Assembly (NCBI RefSeq): GCF_027587195.1
Contig: NZ_JAPDDP010000020.1
Coordinates: 46,022 to 110,021, forward strand
Reading direction: 5' to 3'
DNA: 64,000 nt
From: Solirubrobacter phytolaccae
GTDB taxonomy: Bacteria > Actinomycetota > Thermoleophilia > Solirubrobacterales > Solirubrobacteraceae
The notes under the pieces are model-generated. The model was not told the DNA's origin. It did no database searches and was given only the letters and a program-made list of their open reading frames with translations. A program made the translations under genes and the position numbers. Shown piece after piece: positions 43,291 through 52,646 of the stretch (position 1 is the first letter of the stretch; every line of letters begins with the position of its first letter).

Positions 43291-44540
43291 ACCGCATCTT
43301 CGTCCTCACCGTCGTCCTCGCTCTCGCCCTCGCTGCTCGCGCCTCAGCTGAGCCGGTGGAGATCACCGCGCAGACGAAGGCCGCGAACGCCGAGTTCCTC
43401 CTACGCGCAACGCCGCCCACGACACCGGCGGCCATCTGCCTCGTCGACACGGGCGTGAACGCGAACCCGGACACGGCGAACGTCTTCTCGCGGCTGTCGC
43501 TCTACGGCCTTGATGGCACGGACGCGAGTCCCTCCCTCCACGGCACGCAGATGGCGATGCTGATGGGCGCTCCGTCGAACGGCTTCGGCATGGTGGGTCT
43601 CTGGCCGGCCGCTCGGATCGTCAGCGTCCAGGCGAACGATCCGGGACAAGACGCGGCGATCCCGGATGCCTACTCGACCGGGATCGACGAGTGCGCAACC
43701 CGGTCGATGACGGATCAGGTGCGCGTGATCGTCGTCACATTCGCGACCGAGGTGCCGCTCACCAGCCCCGAGCGCGCGTTCCTCAACGACGCGGTCAAGC
43801 GCGCACGGGAGCTCGGCGTCAACGTCGTCATCGCTGGAGGCAACCTCAACGGGCGGCCCATCGGCGCCCCGGCGGATGCGCCTGGCGCCATCTCGGTCGG
43901 TGCGCTCGACGCGACGACCGGAAGCCTGTGCGCGACGAGCGCGACCGGGACGACGCTGCTCGCCCCGGGATGCTCGATCGACGGGGCCCTTCCGAACTCA
44001 GGAGCGCCGACCACGAGCCAACAAGGCACGAGCGCGGCAGCCGTGTTCGTCGCCGTCGGCCTTGCCGCCCTCCGGACCTGGCGCCCTGACCTGACGGTTG
44101 CCGCTGCCGAGGAGTTGATCGTCAACGCGGCGGTGCCCGTCGCGTCGGGGCGACGTCTCGACGCCGCTGCCACGTTCACCGCGGCAGGACTTGGGGGAGT
44201 CGCCCAACCGCCGGTCCCCACACCAACCGTCGCGCCTTCGCCGGTTCCGACGGCAACCCCTGGCCCGAAGAAGCCAAAGCTGGTGAAACCGCGTGCAACC
44301 GCTCGGCTCCGCGGACGCGTGCTCACGGTCCGCAGCATCAACCGCCCAGCGAAAGCACGGATGCGCGTGACCGTGTACGCGCGAGACAGCAAGAAGCGAA
44401 CTCGCCGCATCGCCCGCAAGACCGTGCAAGCGTCGTCGGTTCGAGTCCGGGTCCAGCGGTGGTCGCGTGTGGAGGTCCAGTTCTCAGACCCGACGGGCGC
44501 GCGACTGGCGAGTTCCACGACGACCGTGGTCAGGCGATGA
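43287..44540 (+). CDS. Exported subtilisin-like serine protease (S8)
   Basis: A 417-residue protein with a signal peptide (MNRIFVLTVVLALALAARASA). The S8 triad is visible: Asp in AICLVDTGVNAN, His in SLHGTQMAML and Ser in GTSAAAVFVAVG, with the oxyanion Asn probably in IAGGNLNG. The catalytic domain ends near residue 310. A Pro/Thr linker (VPTPTVAPSPVPTATPGPKK) leads to a basic beta domain that may anchor it to the wall. No propeptide of usual length is evident. It is coupled to exported proteins on both sides, which may be substrates or partners. Confidence 0.85.
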   Translation: MNRIFVLTVVLALALAARASAEPVEITAQTKAANAEFLLRATPPTTPAAICLVDTGVNANPDTANVFSRLSLYGLDGTDASPSLHGTQMAMLMGAPSNGFGMVGLWPAARIVSVQANDPGQDAAIPDAYSTGIDECATRSMTDQVRVIVVTFATEVPLTSPERAFLNDAVKRARELGVNVVIAGGNLNGRPIGAPADAPGAISVGALDATTGSLCATSATGTTLLAPGCSIDGALPNSGAPTTSQQGTSAAAVFVAVGLAALRTWRPDLTVAAAEELIVNAAVPVASGRRLDAAATFTAAGLGGVAQPPVPTPTVAPSPVPTATPGPKKPKLVKPRATARLRGRVLTVRSINRPAKARMRVTVYARDSKKRTRRIARKTVQASSVRVRVQRWSRVEVQFSDPTGARLASSTTTVVRR

Positions 44541-46123
44541 AGTCATTCGCGATCGGCCTCATGGTCGCTGCCCTCGCGGCGTGTGCGACTGTCGCGCACG
44601 CCGGTGTCTATGACGTGCGTCTGTGCGCCTCGGGAGCAGCAGATCCGGCCTGGGTCTCCCAGTCCACCGCCTCGTCGCTCTCGGCGACGAGACAGTGTCA
44701 GGCTCAAGCGAACGCTCAAATCAGCGGCTTCGCGGTACGTGACCGATCTGGTGTGCCAACGACCGCTGCCGGTGGCGAGGCGACGTGGTCCCTGCGTCCG
44801 CCTGCAGGCGCGACCATCCGTGCGCTGTCGCTCCAGCGGTTCTTGGGGAACCGCTCTGGGTGGGAAGCGGCCATCGTCACGGCCGAAGGGACCGCCCTGG
44901 AGACGTGCCCGATCGTCAGTGGATTCGTGTGCAGTCGCGGAGCCGCGGCGGGCGGAGCGAACTCGGTGACATTCGGCAGTCTGGCGACGTCGGGCATCAC
45001 ATTTCGCCTGAAGTGCGTCGCCGGCAGCTCGTGCATCAATGGTTCCGACGACCCTCGTGGGTGGGTCGCCGTGTACGGCGGTACTGCGCGTGTCGAGGAC
45101 CCTGCGCTGCCTGTGATCGGGGCGTTCAGCGGGACGTTTGGGGACGCTGGGTGGCACAAGGGCTCGGACACCGTCGGCGTGTCTGCCACGGACGCCAGCG
45201 GCGTCAAGCAGTTGCGCATCGTTGTGCGCGGGATTGAGCTCGGGCGCAAGGACGGGGCGTGCGACTACACGCGGATGCAGCCATGTCCGTCAGCGCTCGA
45301 CGGGACGTTCAGCTTCGACACATCGCGGGTCGTGGACGGCACGCATGAGCTGCAGGCGATCGCCGCGGATGCGAGCGACCAGACGGCCGTCGTAACCGGG
45401 ACGTTGCGAGTCGATCGGAACGCGCCGCTCGCACCGAAGGACCTCAGCGTCACCGCGGCTGACGACGGGTCGTACGACGTTAAGTGGGTCAATCCGGATC
45501 AAGGGACGGCCTCGCCGATCGTGGCCGCGCGGTACGCGATCTGCGACCCCGCGCCGGGGTTGACGTGCCAACCCGCGCAGCGTGTGGCGGGGCCCGGGAT
45601 CGCGAAGCTCAGCGGAGTGACGGTTACCGGGAAAGGAACGTTCCGGCTGTGGCTCGAGGATGAGGCCGGGAACGTCGATCCGGGGAACTCGAGTGTCGCG
45701 CCCGTGGACCCGGGGCTGCGGACGAACCCACGGGTGCTGGATACGAACCCGCCGATCCTGCTGCCGAGCGGGCCGACGCCGGCGTCGAAGTTGAAGATCG
45801 GGAAGGCGCGGCGGTCGGGTTCGACGCTCACGCTCTCCGGGACGATCGCGCGGGGCGCGTCGGCTCGGATCAGCGCGCAGCTCGCACGCAGCAAGAGCGG
45901 CAAGGCAATCGCGTCCGGGCGCACGAGTCCGCGAACCGGGAAGTGGACGATCAAGGTCAAGCTGTCGTCGACGCTCCGCCGCGCGGGCGCGATCTACCTG
46001 ACGCTCACGTTCGCCGGGCAGGACAACTTCCGCAAGACGACGATCAAGCGGAAGCTGTCGCGGCGCAGCACGTCGGGCGGAAGCAGCACCGCCAACGAGT
46101 TCAGCGTCGAGACGGGTCGCTAG
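44537..46123 (+). CDS. Large exported protein with Ig-like domains (third gene of secreted operon)
   Basis: A 528-residue protein with a signal peptide (MKSFAIGLMVAALAACATVAHA). The N-terminal domain (VYDVRLCASGAADPAWVSQS) and the Ig-like region (GVSATDASGVKQLRIVVRGI, later DGTHELQAIAADASDQ) match the layout of the first operon protein, so they look like paralogues. The tail has basic beta repeats (LSGTIARGASARISAQLARS). The family is common in this bacterial group and unassigned. The stop overlaps the convergent GGDEF-EAL stop as CTAG. Confidence 0.75.
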   Translation: MKSFAIGLMVAALAACATVAHAGVYDVRLCASGAADPAWVSQSTASSLSATRQCQAQANAQISGFAVRDRSGVPTTAAGGEATWSLRPPAGATIRALSLQRFLGNRSGWEAAIVTAEGTALETCPIVSGFVCSRGAAAGGANSVTFGSLATSGITFRLKCVAGSSCINGSDDPRGWVAVYGGTARVEDPALPVIGAFSGTFGDAGWHKGSDTVGVSATDASGVKQLRIVVRGIELGRKDGACDYTRMQPCPSALDGTFSFDTSRVVDGTHELQAIAADASDQTAVVTGTLRVDRNAPLAPKDLSVTAADDGSYDVKWVNPDQGTASPIVAARYAICDPAPGLTCQPAQRVAGPGIAKLSGVTVTGKGTFRLWLEDEAGNVDPGNSSVAPVDPGLRTNPRVLDTNPPILLPSGPTPASKLKIGKARRSGSTLTLSGTIARGASARISAQLARSKSGKAIASGRTSPRTGKWTIKVKLSSTLRRAGAIYLTLTFAGQDNFRKTTIKRKLSRRSTSGGSSTANEFSVETGR

Positions 46124-47937
46124 AGCGAGACGGCTGAGCGGGTCGCCACTCCCGTCAGCTCCGACGCCGGGACGGGGCGCCCGAACAGGAAGCCCTGGCC
46201 GAGGCGACAGCCGAGGGCGCGCAGCTCGTCCGCCTGCTCCTCGGACTCGATGCCCTCGGGCACGAGCACCAGACCGAGGGATTCGCCCATGGCCACGATG
46301 GCCTGCAGCAGCGCGCCGTCCTCGCAGGCCTCCTGGGTGAAGGAGCGGTCGATCTTCAGGACGTCCATCGGGAAGCGGCGGAGGTAGCTCAAAGAGGAGT
46401 AGCCCGTGCCGAAGTCGTCGATCGCCAGGCGGATGCCGAGCTTGCGCAGCGCCTGCAACCGCTCGGCGGAGTCCTCGCCGACCAGGGACGACTCGGTGAC
46501 CTCCAAGACGAGCCGCGACGACACCAGCGACGCGTCGCGCAGCGCGCAGGCGACCTCCTCGACGAAGCCCTCCTGCTCGAGCTGGGCGCTCGCGACGTTC
46601 ACGCTCAGGTAGGGCGCGCCCGCCCAGGCCGTGGCGGTGCGACACGCCTCGCGCAGGACCCAGCGGCCCAACGGCACGATCAGGCCGGTCTCCTCGGCCA
46701 GCGGGATGAACTCGCCCGGGCCGAGCAGCCCGCGCGTCGGGTGCTGCCAGCGGACCAGGGCCTCGAAGCCGGCGACGCGCCCCAGGTCCAGGTCGACGAT
46801 CGGCTGGTAATGCAACACGAGTTCTTCCTTCTCGATCGCGCGCTCGAGCTGCTCGCGGCCGTCGAGCCGGGCAAGGGCGTGGACGTGCATGTCGGCCGTG
46901 TACACGGCGAAGCGGTTCGTGCCGGCGCCCTTCGCCGCGTACATCGCGAGGTCGGCGTTGCGCAGCAGCTCGTCGCCGGAGTCCGTCGCCGCGATGCCGA
47001 TCGAGGCGCGCAGGTGCAGGCGCTTGCCCTCCAGCATCACGGGAGCGGCCAGCGCGGCGAAGAGCCGGTCGACCAATGACTGCGGGTCGACGACGTCCAG
47101 CGCGAGCACGGCGAACTCGTCGCCGCCCAGCCGCGCGACGGTGTCCGTGGCGCGCAGGGCGTGCCGGAGGCGCTCGCCGCAGATCTCCAGCAGCCGGTCG
47201 CCGGCGGCGTGGCCCAACGAGTCGTTGACGCGCTTGAAGTCGTCGAGGTCGAGGAAGGCGACGACGGCGGGCTCGCGGCGCTCGAGCACCTGCGCGATGC
47301 GCTCCTCGAACAGGGCGCGGTTGGGGAGTCCGGTCAGCGGGTCGGCGAACGCGAGGCGCTGCAGCTCCTCGTCGCGCACGCGGCGGCGGCCGGCGCGGTC
47401 GAGCAGGGCGAGCAGCGCCGTCAGAGCGATCACGCCGACGACCATCATCCCGAGCGTGCCGGCCCAGGCCAGGCGTTCGCTGCGCTCGGAGACCGCATCG
47501 GCGCGCACGGCGGCGACGCGCAACGCAGTCCGGATCGTGTCGAAGTCCACGGCGGCGTCGAGCCGCTCGGCCGCCTCGAAGTCGCGAGCCCGCATCATCG
47601 CGAACTCCTCCTCGATCAGCGGCTTGTAGGGCTTGAAGCGCTCGGCGATCGGCGCGACGCCCGGGACGCCCTCGCCCACCAGCACGTCGAGCTCACGCGT
47701 CATCCCGTCGAGCAGGACCGTCAGCTCGGACTGGACGGTGAGCGGCACGCGGCCTTGCTCGTTGGTCTCGGACTCGAGCGCGTCGATCCGGTTCGCGCTG
47801 GACTCGAGCTCGATCAGCACCTCGTAACGATCCCGCTGCTCGCCGGACCGCAGATGGAGCAGGGCGATGCCGGCGCCCGCCGCGAGAGCGACGAGCGCGA
47901 CCACGGCCGCGATCATGAAGGTGCGCCTGCCCAGCAT
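46120..47937 (-). CDS. Membrane GGDEF-EAL protein
   Basis: A 605-residue protein. TM1 is near residues 8-28 and TM2 near 158-180, enclosing an extracytoplasmic helical sensor. The GGDEF domain is intact with RLGGDEF at 269-275, and the EAL domain near 390 has FEALVRW, LSVNVASAQLEQE, LEVTESSL, IDDFGTGYSSLSYL and DVLKIDRSF. Both activities are possible on sequence; many such proteins act mainly as phosphodiesterase with GTP-sensing GGDEF. The second EAL gene at 40267 shows that c-di-GMP turnover is locally well represented. Confidence 0.93.
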   Translation of the reverse strand: MLGRRTFMIAAVVALVALAAGAGIALLHLRSGEQRDRYEVLIELESSANRIDALESETNEQGRVPLTVQSELTVLLDGMTRELDVLVGEGVPGVAPIAERFKPYKPLIEEEFAMMRARDFEAAERLDAAVDFDTIRTALRVAAVRADAVSERSERLAWAGTLGMMVVGVIALTALLALLDRAGRRRVRDEELQRLAFADPLTGLPNRALFEERIAQVLERREPAVVAFLDLDDFKRVNDSLGHAAGDRLLEICGERLRHALRATDTVARLGGDEFAVLALDVVDPQSLVDRLFAALAAPVMLEGKRLHLRASIGIAATDSGDELLRNADLAMYAAKGAGTNRFAVYTADMHVHALARLDGREQLERAIEKEELVLHYQPIVDLDLGRVAGFEALVRWQHPTRGLLGPGEFIPLAEETGLIVPLGRWVLREACRTATAWAGAPYLSVNVASAQLEQEGFVEEVACALRDASLVSSRLVLEVTESSLVGEDSAERLQALRKLGIRLAIDDFGTGYSSLSYLRRFPMDVLKIDRSFTQEACEDGALLQAIVAMGESLGLVLVPEGIESEEQADELRALGCRLGQGFLFGRPVPASELTGVATRSAVSL

Positions 47938-47979
47938 CTCCCCTGGGTGGTCGGCGCGAACGGACCGAGCTTTACCGGT

Positions 47980-49362
47980 TCACGACCCCAACGCCTTCTT
48001 GGTGACCTTCCCCATCGCGTTGCGAGGCAACGTTTCCAGGTACCGGACGTCGCGGGGACGCTTGTGCGGTGTGAGGAGCCGGGCCACGTGATTGGCGAGC
48101 TCCTCCGCCGACGGCTTCTCGAAGCCCTCCTCGACCACGACCCACGCGATGATGCGCTCGCCGAGGTCGTCGTCCGGCTCACCCGTCACCGCCGACTCCG
48201 CGACCGCCTCGTGCTCGTTCAGCGCGTTCTCGATCTCGCCGGCGCCGATCTTGTAGCCGCCGCTCTTGATCAGGTCCGTCGCGCGCCGGCCGACGATGCG
48301 GATGTAGCCGTCCTCCGCACGCGTCGCGACGTCCCCCGTCGCGAACCACCCGTCACGGAACGCCTCCGTCGTCGCGTCCGGCCGGTTCAGGTACTCGAGG
48401 AACAGGTTGTTCCCGCGCACCTGGATCTCGCCGACCGTCTCGTCGTCCCAGACGTCGAGCTCGTCGCCGGCGTCGTCGACGAGCCGCACGTCGACACCGT
48501 CCAGCGGCACCCCGACCGTGCCCGGCCGCCGGTCGCCGTCCGCCCGGATCGCCGTGTTCATCAGCGTCTCGCTCATCCCGTAGCGCTCGACCACCTCCTG
48601 CCCACACGCCGCCTTGATCCGCGCGTGGTCCGCCGCCGGCAACGCGGCGCTCCCGCTCACCAGCAAGCGCGCGCCCGCGAACGCGGAAGCCAACGACGAA
48701 TCCGCTTCCAGGTCCGCCGCAAGCCGGTGGTACATCGTCGGCACCCCGAACAGCATCGTGGCGCGCCCCCGTAAGGCGTCCGCGGCGGCGCCTGAGGAGA
48801 ACTTGCCCAGGTGCCACGATCCGCCGCCGAGCCGCAGCGGCCCCAGCGTCCCGAGGATCAGCCCGTGCACGTGGAACAGCGGCAACCCGTGAGCGACCAC
48901 ATCGGAACCCGTCCAGCCCCATGCGTCCGCCAGCGCATCGAGGTTGCGGGCCAGCGCCCGCCGCGGCAGCACGACCCCCTTCGGCGGCCCGGTCGTCCCC
49001 GACGTGTAGACGACGATCGCCGGGGCTTCGTCGTCGGGCTCCTCGGCCGGCCACTCCCCCGCATGGGTGAGGTCCACATCGTCGAGGATGAGGTCCGGCG
49101 AGGAGTCCGAGAGGATGTGCTCGAGCTCCCGTTCGCCCGACTTCGGGTTGATCGGCACGATCGGCACCCCGGCGGCCAGCGCGCCGACCACCGCAACCAC
49201 CGTCTCCAGGCGGGTTTCCGCCACCACCGCCACGCGCGCCGCCCCGCTCACGCGCGCGCACACCGCACCCGCGGCGGACGCCAGCTGCGCGTAGGTCAGG
49301 GTGTCATCTCCCACCCGGATCGCCTCGGTTTCACCCGGGTCACGCAAACCTGTCAAAAGCAC
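47980..49362 (-). CDS. Acyl-CoA synthetase, malonyl-CoA synthetase (MatB)-like
   Basis: A 460-residue ANL-superfamily ligase. VVYTSGTTGPPKGVV is the P-loop-like motif, VVERYGMSETLMNT the A5 motif, DGWFATGDVATR and YIRIVGRRATDLIKSGGYKI the hinge region, and LPRNAMGKVTKKAL carries the catalytic Lys. The compact size and NRPDATTEAFRDGWF resemble MatB/ACSF3 enzymes that make malonyl- or methylmalonyl-CoA. GTG 49362 gives the usual N terminus; the long upstream frame is shadow. No ribosome-binding site; TAGAAC lies eight bases upstream. Substrate is inference. Confidence 0.82.
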   Translation of the reverse strand: MLLTGLRDPGETEAIRVGDDTLTYAQLASAAGAVCARVSGAARVAVVAETRLETVVAVVGALAAGVPIVPINPKSGERELEHILSDSSPDLILDDVDLTHAGEWPAEEPDDEAPAIVVYTSGTTGPPKGVVLPRRALARNLDALADAWGWTGSDVVAHGLPLFHVHGLILGTLGPLRLGGGSWHLGKFSSGAAADALRGRATMLFGVPTMYHRLAADLEADSSLASAFAGARLLVSGSAALPAADHARIKAACGQEVVERYGMSETLMNTAIRADGDRRPGTVGVPLDGVDVRLVDDAGDELDVWDDETVGEIQVRGNNLFLEYLNRPDATTEAFRDGWFATGDVATRAEDGYIRIVGRRATDLIKSGGYKIGAGEIENALNEHEAVAESAVTGEPDDDLGERIIAWVVVEEGFEKPSAEELANHVARLLTPHKRPRDVRYLETLPRNAMGKVTKKALGS

Positions 49363-49419
49363 ATTCGAAGTTCTACCCCTTGCAGAGTCACCGAGTCGTG
49401 CCGATGACAGGACTAGACC

Positions 49420-50154
49420 ATGCCCGGCACCACCGCCACACCCCGAGCCCTCGTCGTCGACGACGCAGCCGAGAACCGGATGCTGGTGAGCGCCCTGCTC
49501 ATCCAGCAGGGGTTCCAGGTGGACCAGGCCGCTGACGGCGAAGCGGCCGTCGTCGCCGCCGAGAAGCTCAGCCCCGACCTGATCGTCCTCGACATCGGCC
49601 TGCCCGACATCGACGGCGTCGAGGTCTGCCGTCGCGTGCGCTCGTTCAGCGACGCGCACGTCCTGATGCTGACGGCCCAGGACACGGAGCTCGACAAGGT
49701 CGTGGGCTTCGAGGCCGGCGCCGACGACTACGTGACCAAGCCGTTCAGCGTCGCCGAGCTCGTCGGCCGCGTGAAGGCCGTGCTCCGCCGCGCGAGCCGC
49801 ACCGCCACGGCCCCCGCCGCGACCTTCGCCGCGACGACCACGCCCGACACGACCCGCGCGTTCGGCACGCTCACGATCGACCCGCTCGCCCGCGAGGTCA
49901 CGCTCGAGGGCAAGACCCTCGACCTCACCCGCATCGAGTTCGACCTGCTCGACACGTTCACCGCCGAGCCGCGCGTCGCGTTCAGCCGCGCCCAGCTGCT
50001 CGAGCGCGTGTGGGGCCCCAACTGGTTCGGCGACGACCACCTCGTCGACGTCCACGTCTCCAATCTTCGCCGTAAGCTCGCCGATGACCCCCGCTCTCCG
50101 GACTTCGTCTGCACGGTCCGCGGCGTTGGTTACCGGATGGGCGCGGGCCGGTGA
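49420..50154 (+). CDS. OmpR/PhoB-family response regulator
   Basis: A 244-residue regulator. The receiver has VVDDAAENRML, phospho-acceptor Asp58 in IVLDIGLPDIDG, and Lys in YVTKPF. An Ala/Thr-rich linker (about 128-148) leads to the winged helix with RVWGPNWFGDDHLVDVHVSN and RTVRGVGYRMG-like end (VRGVGYRMGAGR). ATG 49420 is used. It overlaps the hybrid kinase start by GTGA, so the two form a coupled two-component system. Confidence 0.94.
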   Translation: MPGTTATPRALVVDDAAENRMLVSALLIQQGFQVDQAADGEAAVVAAEKLSPDLIVLDIGLPDIDGVEVCRRVRSFSDAHVLMLTAQDTELDKVVGFEAGADDYVTKPFSVAELVGRVKAVLRRASRTATAPAATFAATTTPDTTRAFGTLTIDPLAREVTLEGKTLDLTRIEFDLLDTFTAEPRVAFSRAQLLERVWGPNWFGDDHLVDVHVSNLRRKLADDPRSPDFVCTVRGVGYRMGAGR

Positions 50155-52646
50155 CAGCACTCGGCGTCGAACTCCCGGCGGCGCTGGAGGACGGCGTCCT
50201 GGTCTGGGAGCCGAACGGCTCCGTCGTTGACATCAACCCCGCCATGGAGCGGATGCTGGGCGCCCCGCGTGACCTGATCATCGGCGCCCCGTCGGACCCG
50301 TCGAACCTCGTCGCCCCGGGCGGCGGCTCGCTGCCCGCCGAGCAGCTGCCCGCCCGGCGCGTGGAACGGACCAACGGCCGCGTCGACCAGGAGTACGGCA
50401 TCGACCTCGGCGACGGCGACGTCCTCTGGGTCGCGGTCCGCTCCGCCCCCGCGCCCGACGGCCTGATCGCCTCCGTCTTCACCCCGATCACCGAGGCCGA
50501 GGCCAAGGCCCGCGCCGCCGCGCGCATCACCACGCTCGTCGACGAGTCACCCGACCTCGTGTGGATGTTCGACGCCTCCGGGATCATCGAGTACGCGAGC
50601 CCGTCCGTCGCGGACGCGCTCGGCCTGCGCCAGGACGAGGTGCTCGGCCGCCTGTGGCGCGCGCTCACCCACCCCGAGGACGTCCCCGTGCTGCGCGCCG
50701 CGCTCGCCGACGCGGGCCCGGACGAGCCGCGCACGAAGATGCTCGAGCTGCGCCTGCGCACGCGCGAGAACGCCTACCGCACGATCCAGGGCCAGGCGAC
50801 CCTGCGCTTCCACGCCGGCAGGGCGATCGCGGTCGAGATCACCGGCCGCGACATCACCCGCACGCGGGCCGCCGAGGTCCGCGGCGACAAGCTCTCCACG
50901 CAGCTGGAGGCGCTCGTCGCCAGCGCGCCGGACGGGATCATCATGGCCGACGCCGAGGGCAAGATCGTCGTCATCAACGAGCAGGCTTGCTCGCTGATGG
51001 AGCTCGCCGTCACCCCGAGCGAGCTGATCGGGCAGGACGCGCGCCTCATCGGCAGCGCGATCCGCAAGCTGATCGCCGACCCCGAGTCCGCGATCTCACG
51101 CCTGCGTGAAGTCGCGGAGGCGAAAGAGCCCGTGCGGTTCATCCACTTCGAGTGCGCGGACGGCCGGCGCGTCGGCTTCGACTTCGTCCCGCTCGACGAC
51201 GGCGGCCGCCTGTGGACGTTCCGCGACGCCACCCACTTCAAGCTCGTCGAGGAGGAGCAGCGCGGCTTCCTCGCGACGATGAGCCACGAGCTCAAGACCC
51301 CGCTGTCGGGCATCGCGGGCGCGGCCGAGCTGCTGATCGACGCCGGCCTGCCCAAGTACGAGCAGGAGCTCGCCGAGGTGATCTCCGACGCCGCGCAGTC
51401 GCTCACCGGGCTGCTGCGCGACGTGCTCGACGTGTCCCGCGCCGAGGCCGGGCGCGAGGAGCACGAGGCGTCCGACTACGACCCGCGCCGCCTGCTGACC
51501 TCGGTCGCCGGCGTGCTGCGCCCGAGCCTGCGCGGCCGCAACGTCGAGCTGGACGTGAGCGTCGATCCGCACGTGCCGGACGCCCTGCGCGGCGACCCCG
51601 CACGCGTGCGCCAGATCGTGCTCAACCTCGCCTCCAACGCCGTCAAGTACACCGAGGAGGGCATCGCGCGCATCGACGCGCTCGTGGACGGCGACAAGCT
51701 CAAGATCGTCGTCTCCGACACCGGCCGCGGCATCGCCGAGGACGACCTGCCGCGGCTGTTCGAGCCGTGGACGCGCACGCACACCCGCGCGTGGGCGGGC
51801 ACCGGCCTGGGCCTCAGCATCGCGCGCCGCCTGGCGCGCGCCATGGACGGCGACGTGACCGTCGTCAGCACCCCCGGCGAGGGCTCGGCGTTCACGCTCG
51901 CGCTGCCGCTTCAAGCGGGCGAGGCCACGGCGGAGATGGGCTTCGCCGCCGCGCCCGCGCTCGTCGCGAGCAAGGTGCTCGTCGCCGAGGACGACGCCGC
52001 GCTGCGCCGCCTGATCGGCATGCAGCTCGGGCGCCTGGGCGTGACCACCGTGCTGGTCGAGCACGGCCAGGCCGCGGTCGACGCCGTGGGCCGCGAGACC
52101 TTCGACGCCGTCCTGCTCGACCTGCGCATGCCGGTGATGGGTGGGCTCGACGCCGCGCGCGCGATCCGCGCGCTCGACGACGAGGTGCCGATGCTCGCCC
52201 TCACCGCGGACACCGCCGCCGAGGACGTCGCGCACTGCCGCGCCGCCGGCATGGACGGCCACCTGGCCAAGCCGATCTCGCTGCCCGCGCTGCGCTCCGA
52301 GCTCGACCGCCGGATCACGCCGGTCCTGGACGACACGCTGCTCGACGAGCTCGCCGACAACCTCGGCGGGCGCGCGCTCGTGGACCAGATGCTGGCCGTC
52401 TACCACGGTGAGCTGCCGGGCCGGCTCGAGCGCCTGCGCGCCGCGACCACGGCCGAGGAGCTGCGGGAGGCCGCGCACGCGCTGCGCTCGCCGAGCGCCG
52501 GCTTCGGCATCGCCCGCCTCGCGTCCCGTCTGCGCCGGGTGGAGGCGGCGGCGCGCAAGGGCATCGTCGCGCCGCTGGACTGCATCCTCGACGCGGCCGG
52601 CCAGGCCGACCGCGCGCTCAACTCACGGCTTCACGCCGCCGCGTAG
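50151..52646 (+). CDS. Hybrid histidine kinase with PAS, HATPase, receiver and HPt domains
   Basis: An 831-residue soluble kinase with no TM segment. Three PAS-like modules (about 5-110, 125-240 and 250-365) are followed by HisKA with His379 in MSHELKTPLSG, an ATPase (NLASNAVKYTEEG, SDTGRGIAEDD, GTGLGLSIARR), a receiver with Asp657 in LLDLRMPVMGG, and an HPt domain with His776 in AAHALRSPSAGFG. This gives an internal His-Asp-His relay. The coupled OmpR-type regulator is the likely final acceptor. The PAS domains suggest a cytoplasmic signal. Its end overlaps the convergent thioesterase-like gene by 16 bases. Confidence 0.95.
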   Translation: MTALGVELPAALEDGVLVWEPNGSVVDINPAMERMLGAPRDLIIGAPSDPSNLVAPGGGSLPAEQLPARRVERTNGRVDQEYGIDLGDGDVLWVAVRSAPAPDGLIASVFTPITEAEAKARAAARITTLVDESPDLVWMFDASGIIEYASPSVADALGLRQDEVLGRLWRALTHPEDVPVLRAALADAGPDEPRTKMLELRLRTRENAYRTIQGQATLRFHAGRAIAVEITGRDITRTRAAEVRGDKLSTQLEALVASAPDGIIMADAEGKIVVINEQACSLMELAVTPSELIGQDARLIGSAIRKLIADPESAISRLREVAEAKEPVRFIHFECADGRRVGFDFVPLDDGGRLWTFRDATHFKLVEEEQRGFLATMSHELKTPLSGIAGAAELLIDAGLPKYEQELAEVISDAAQSLTGLLRDVLDVSRAEAGREEHEASDYDPRRLLTSVAGVLRPSLRGRNVELDVSVDPHVPDALRGDPARVRQIVLNLASNAVKYTEEGIARIDALVDGDKLKIVVSDTGRGIAEDDLPRLFEPWTRTHTRAWAGTGLGLSIARRLARAMDGDVTVVSTPGEGSAFTLALPLQAGEATAEMGFAAAPALVASKVLVAEDDAALRRLIGMQLGRLGVTTVLVEHGQAAVDAVGRETFDAVLLDLRMPVMGGLDAARAIRALDDEVPMLALTADTAAEDVAHCRAAGMDGHLAKPISLPALRSELDRRITPVLDDTLLDELADNLGGRALVDQMLAVYHGELPGRLERLRAATTAEELREAAHALRSPSAGFGIARLASRLRRVEAAARKGIVAPLDCILDAAGQADRALNSRLHAAA

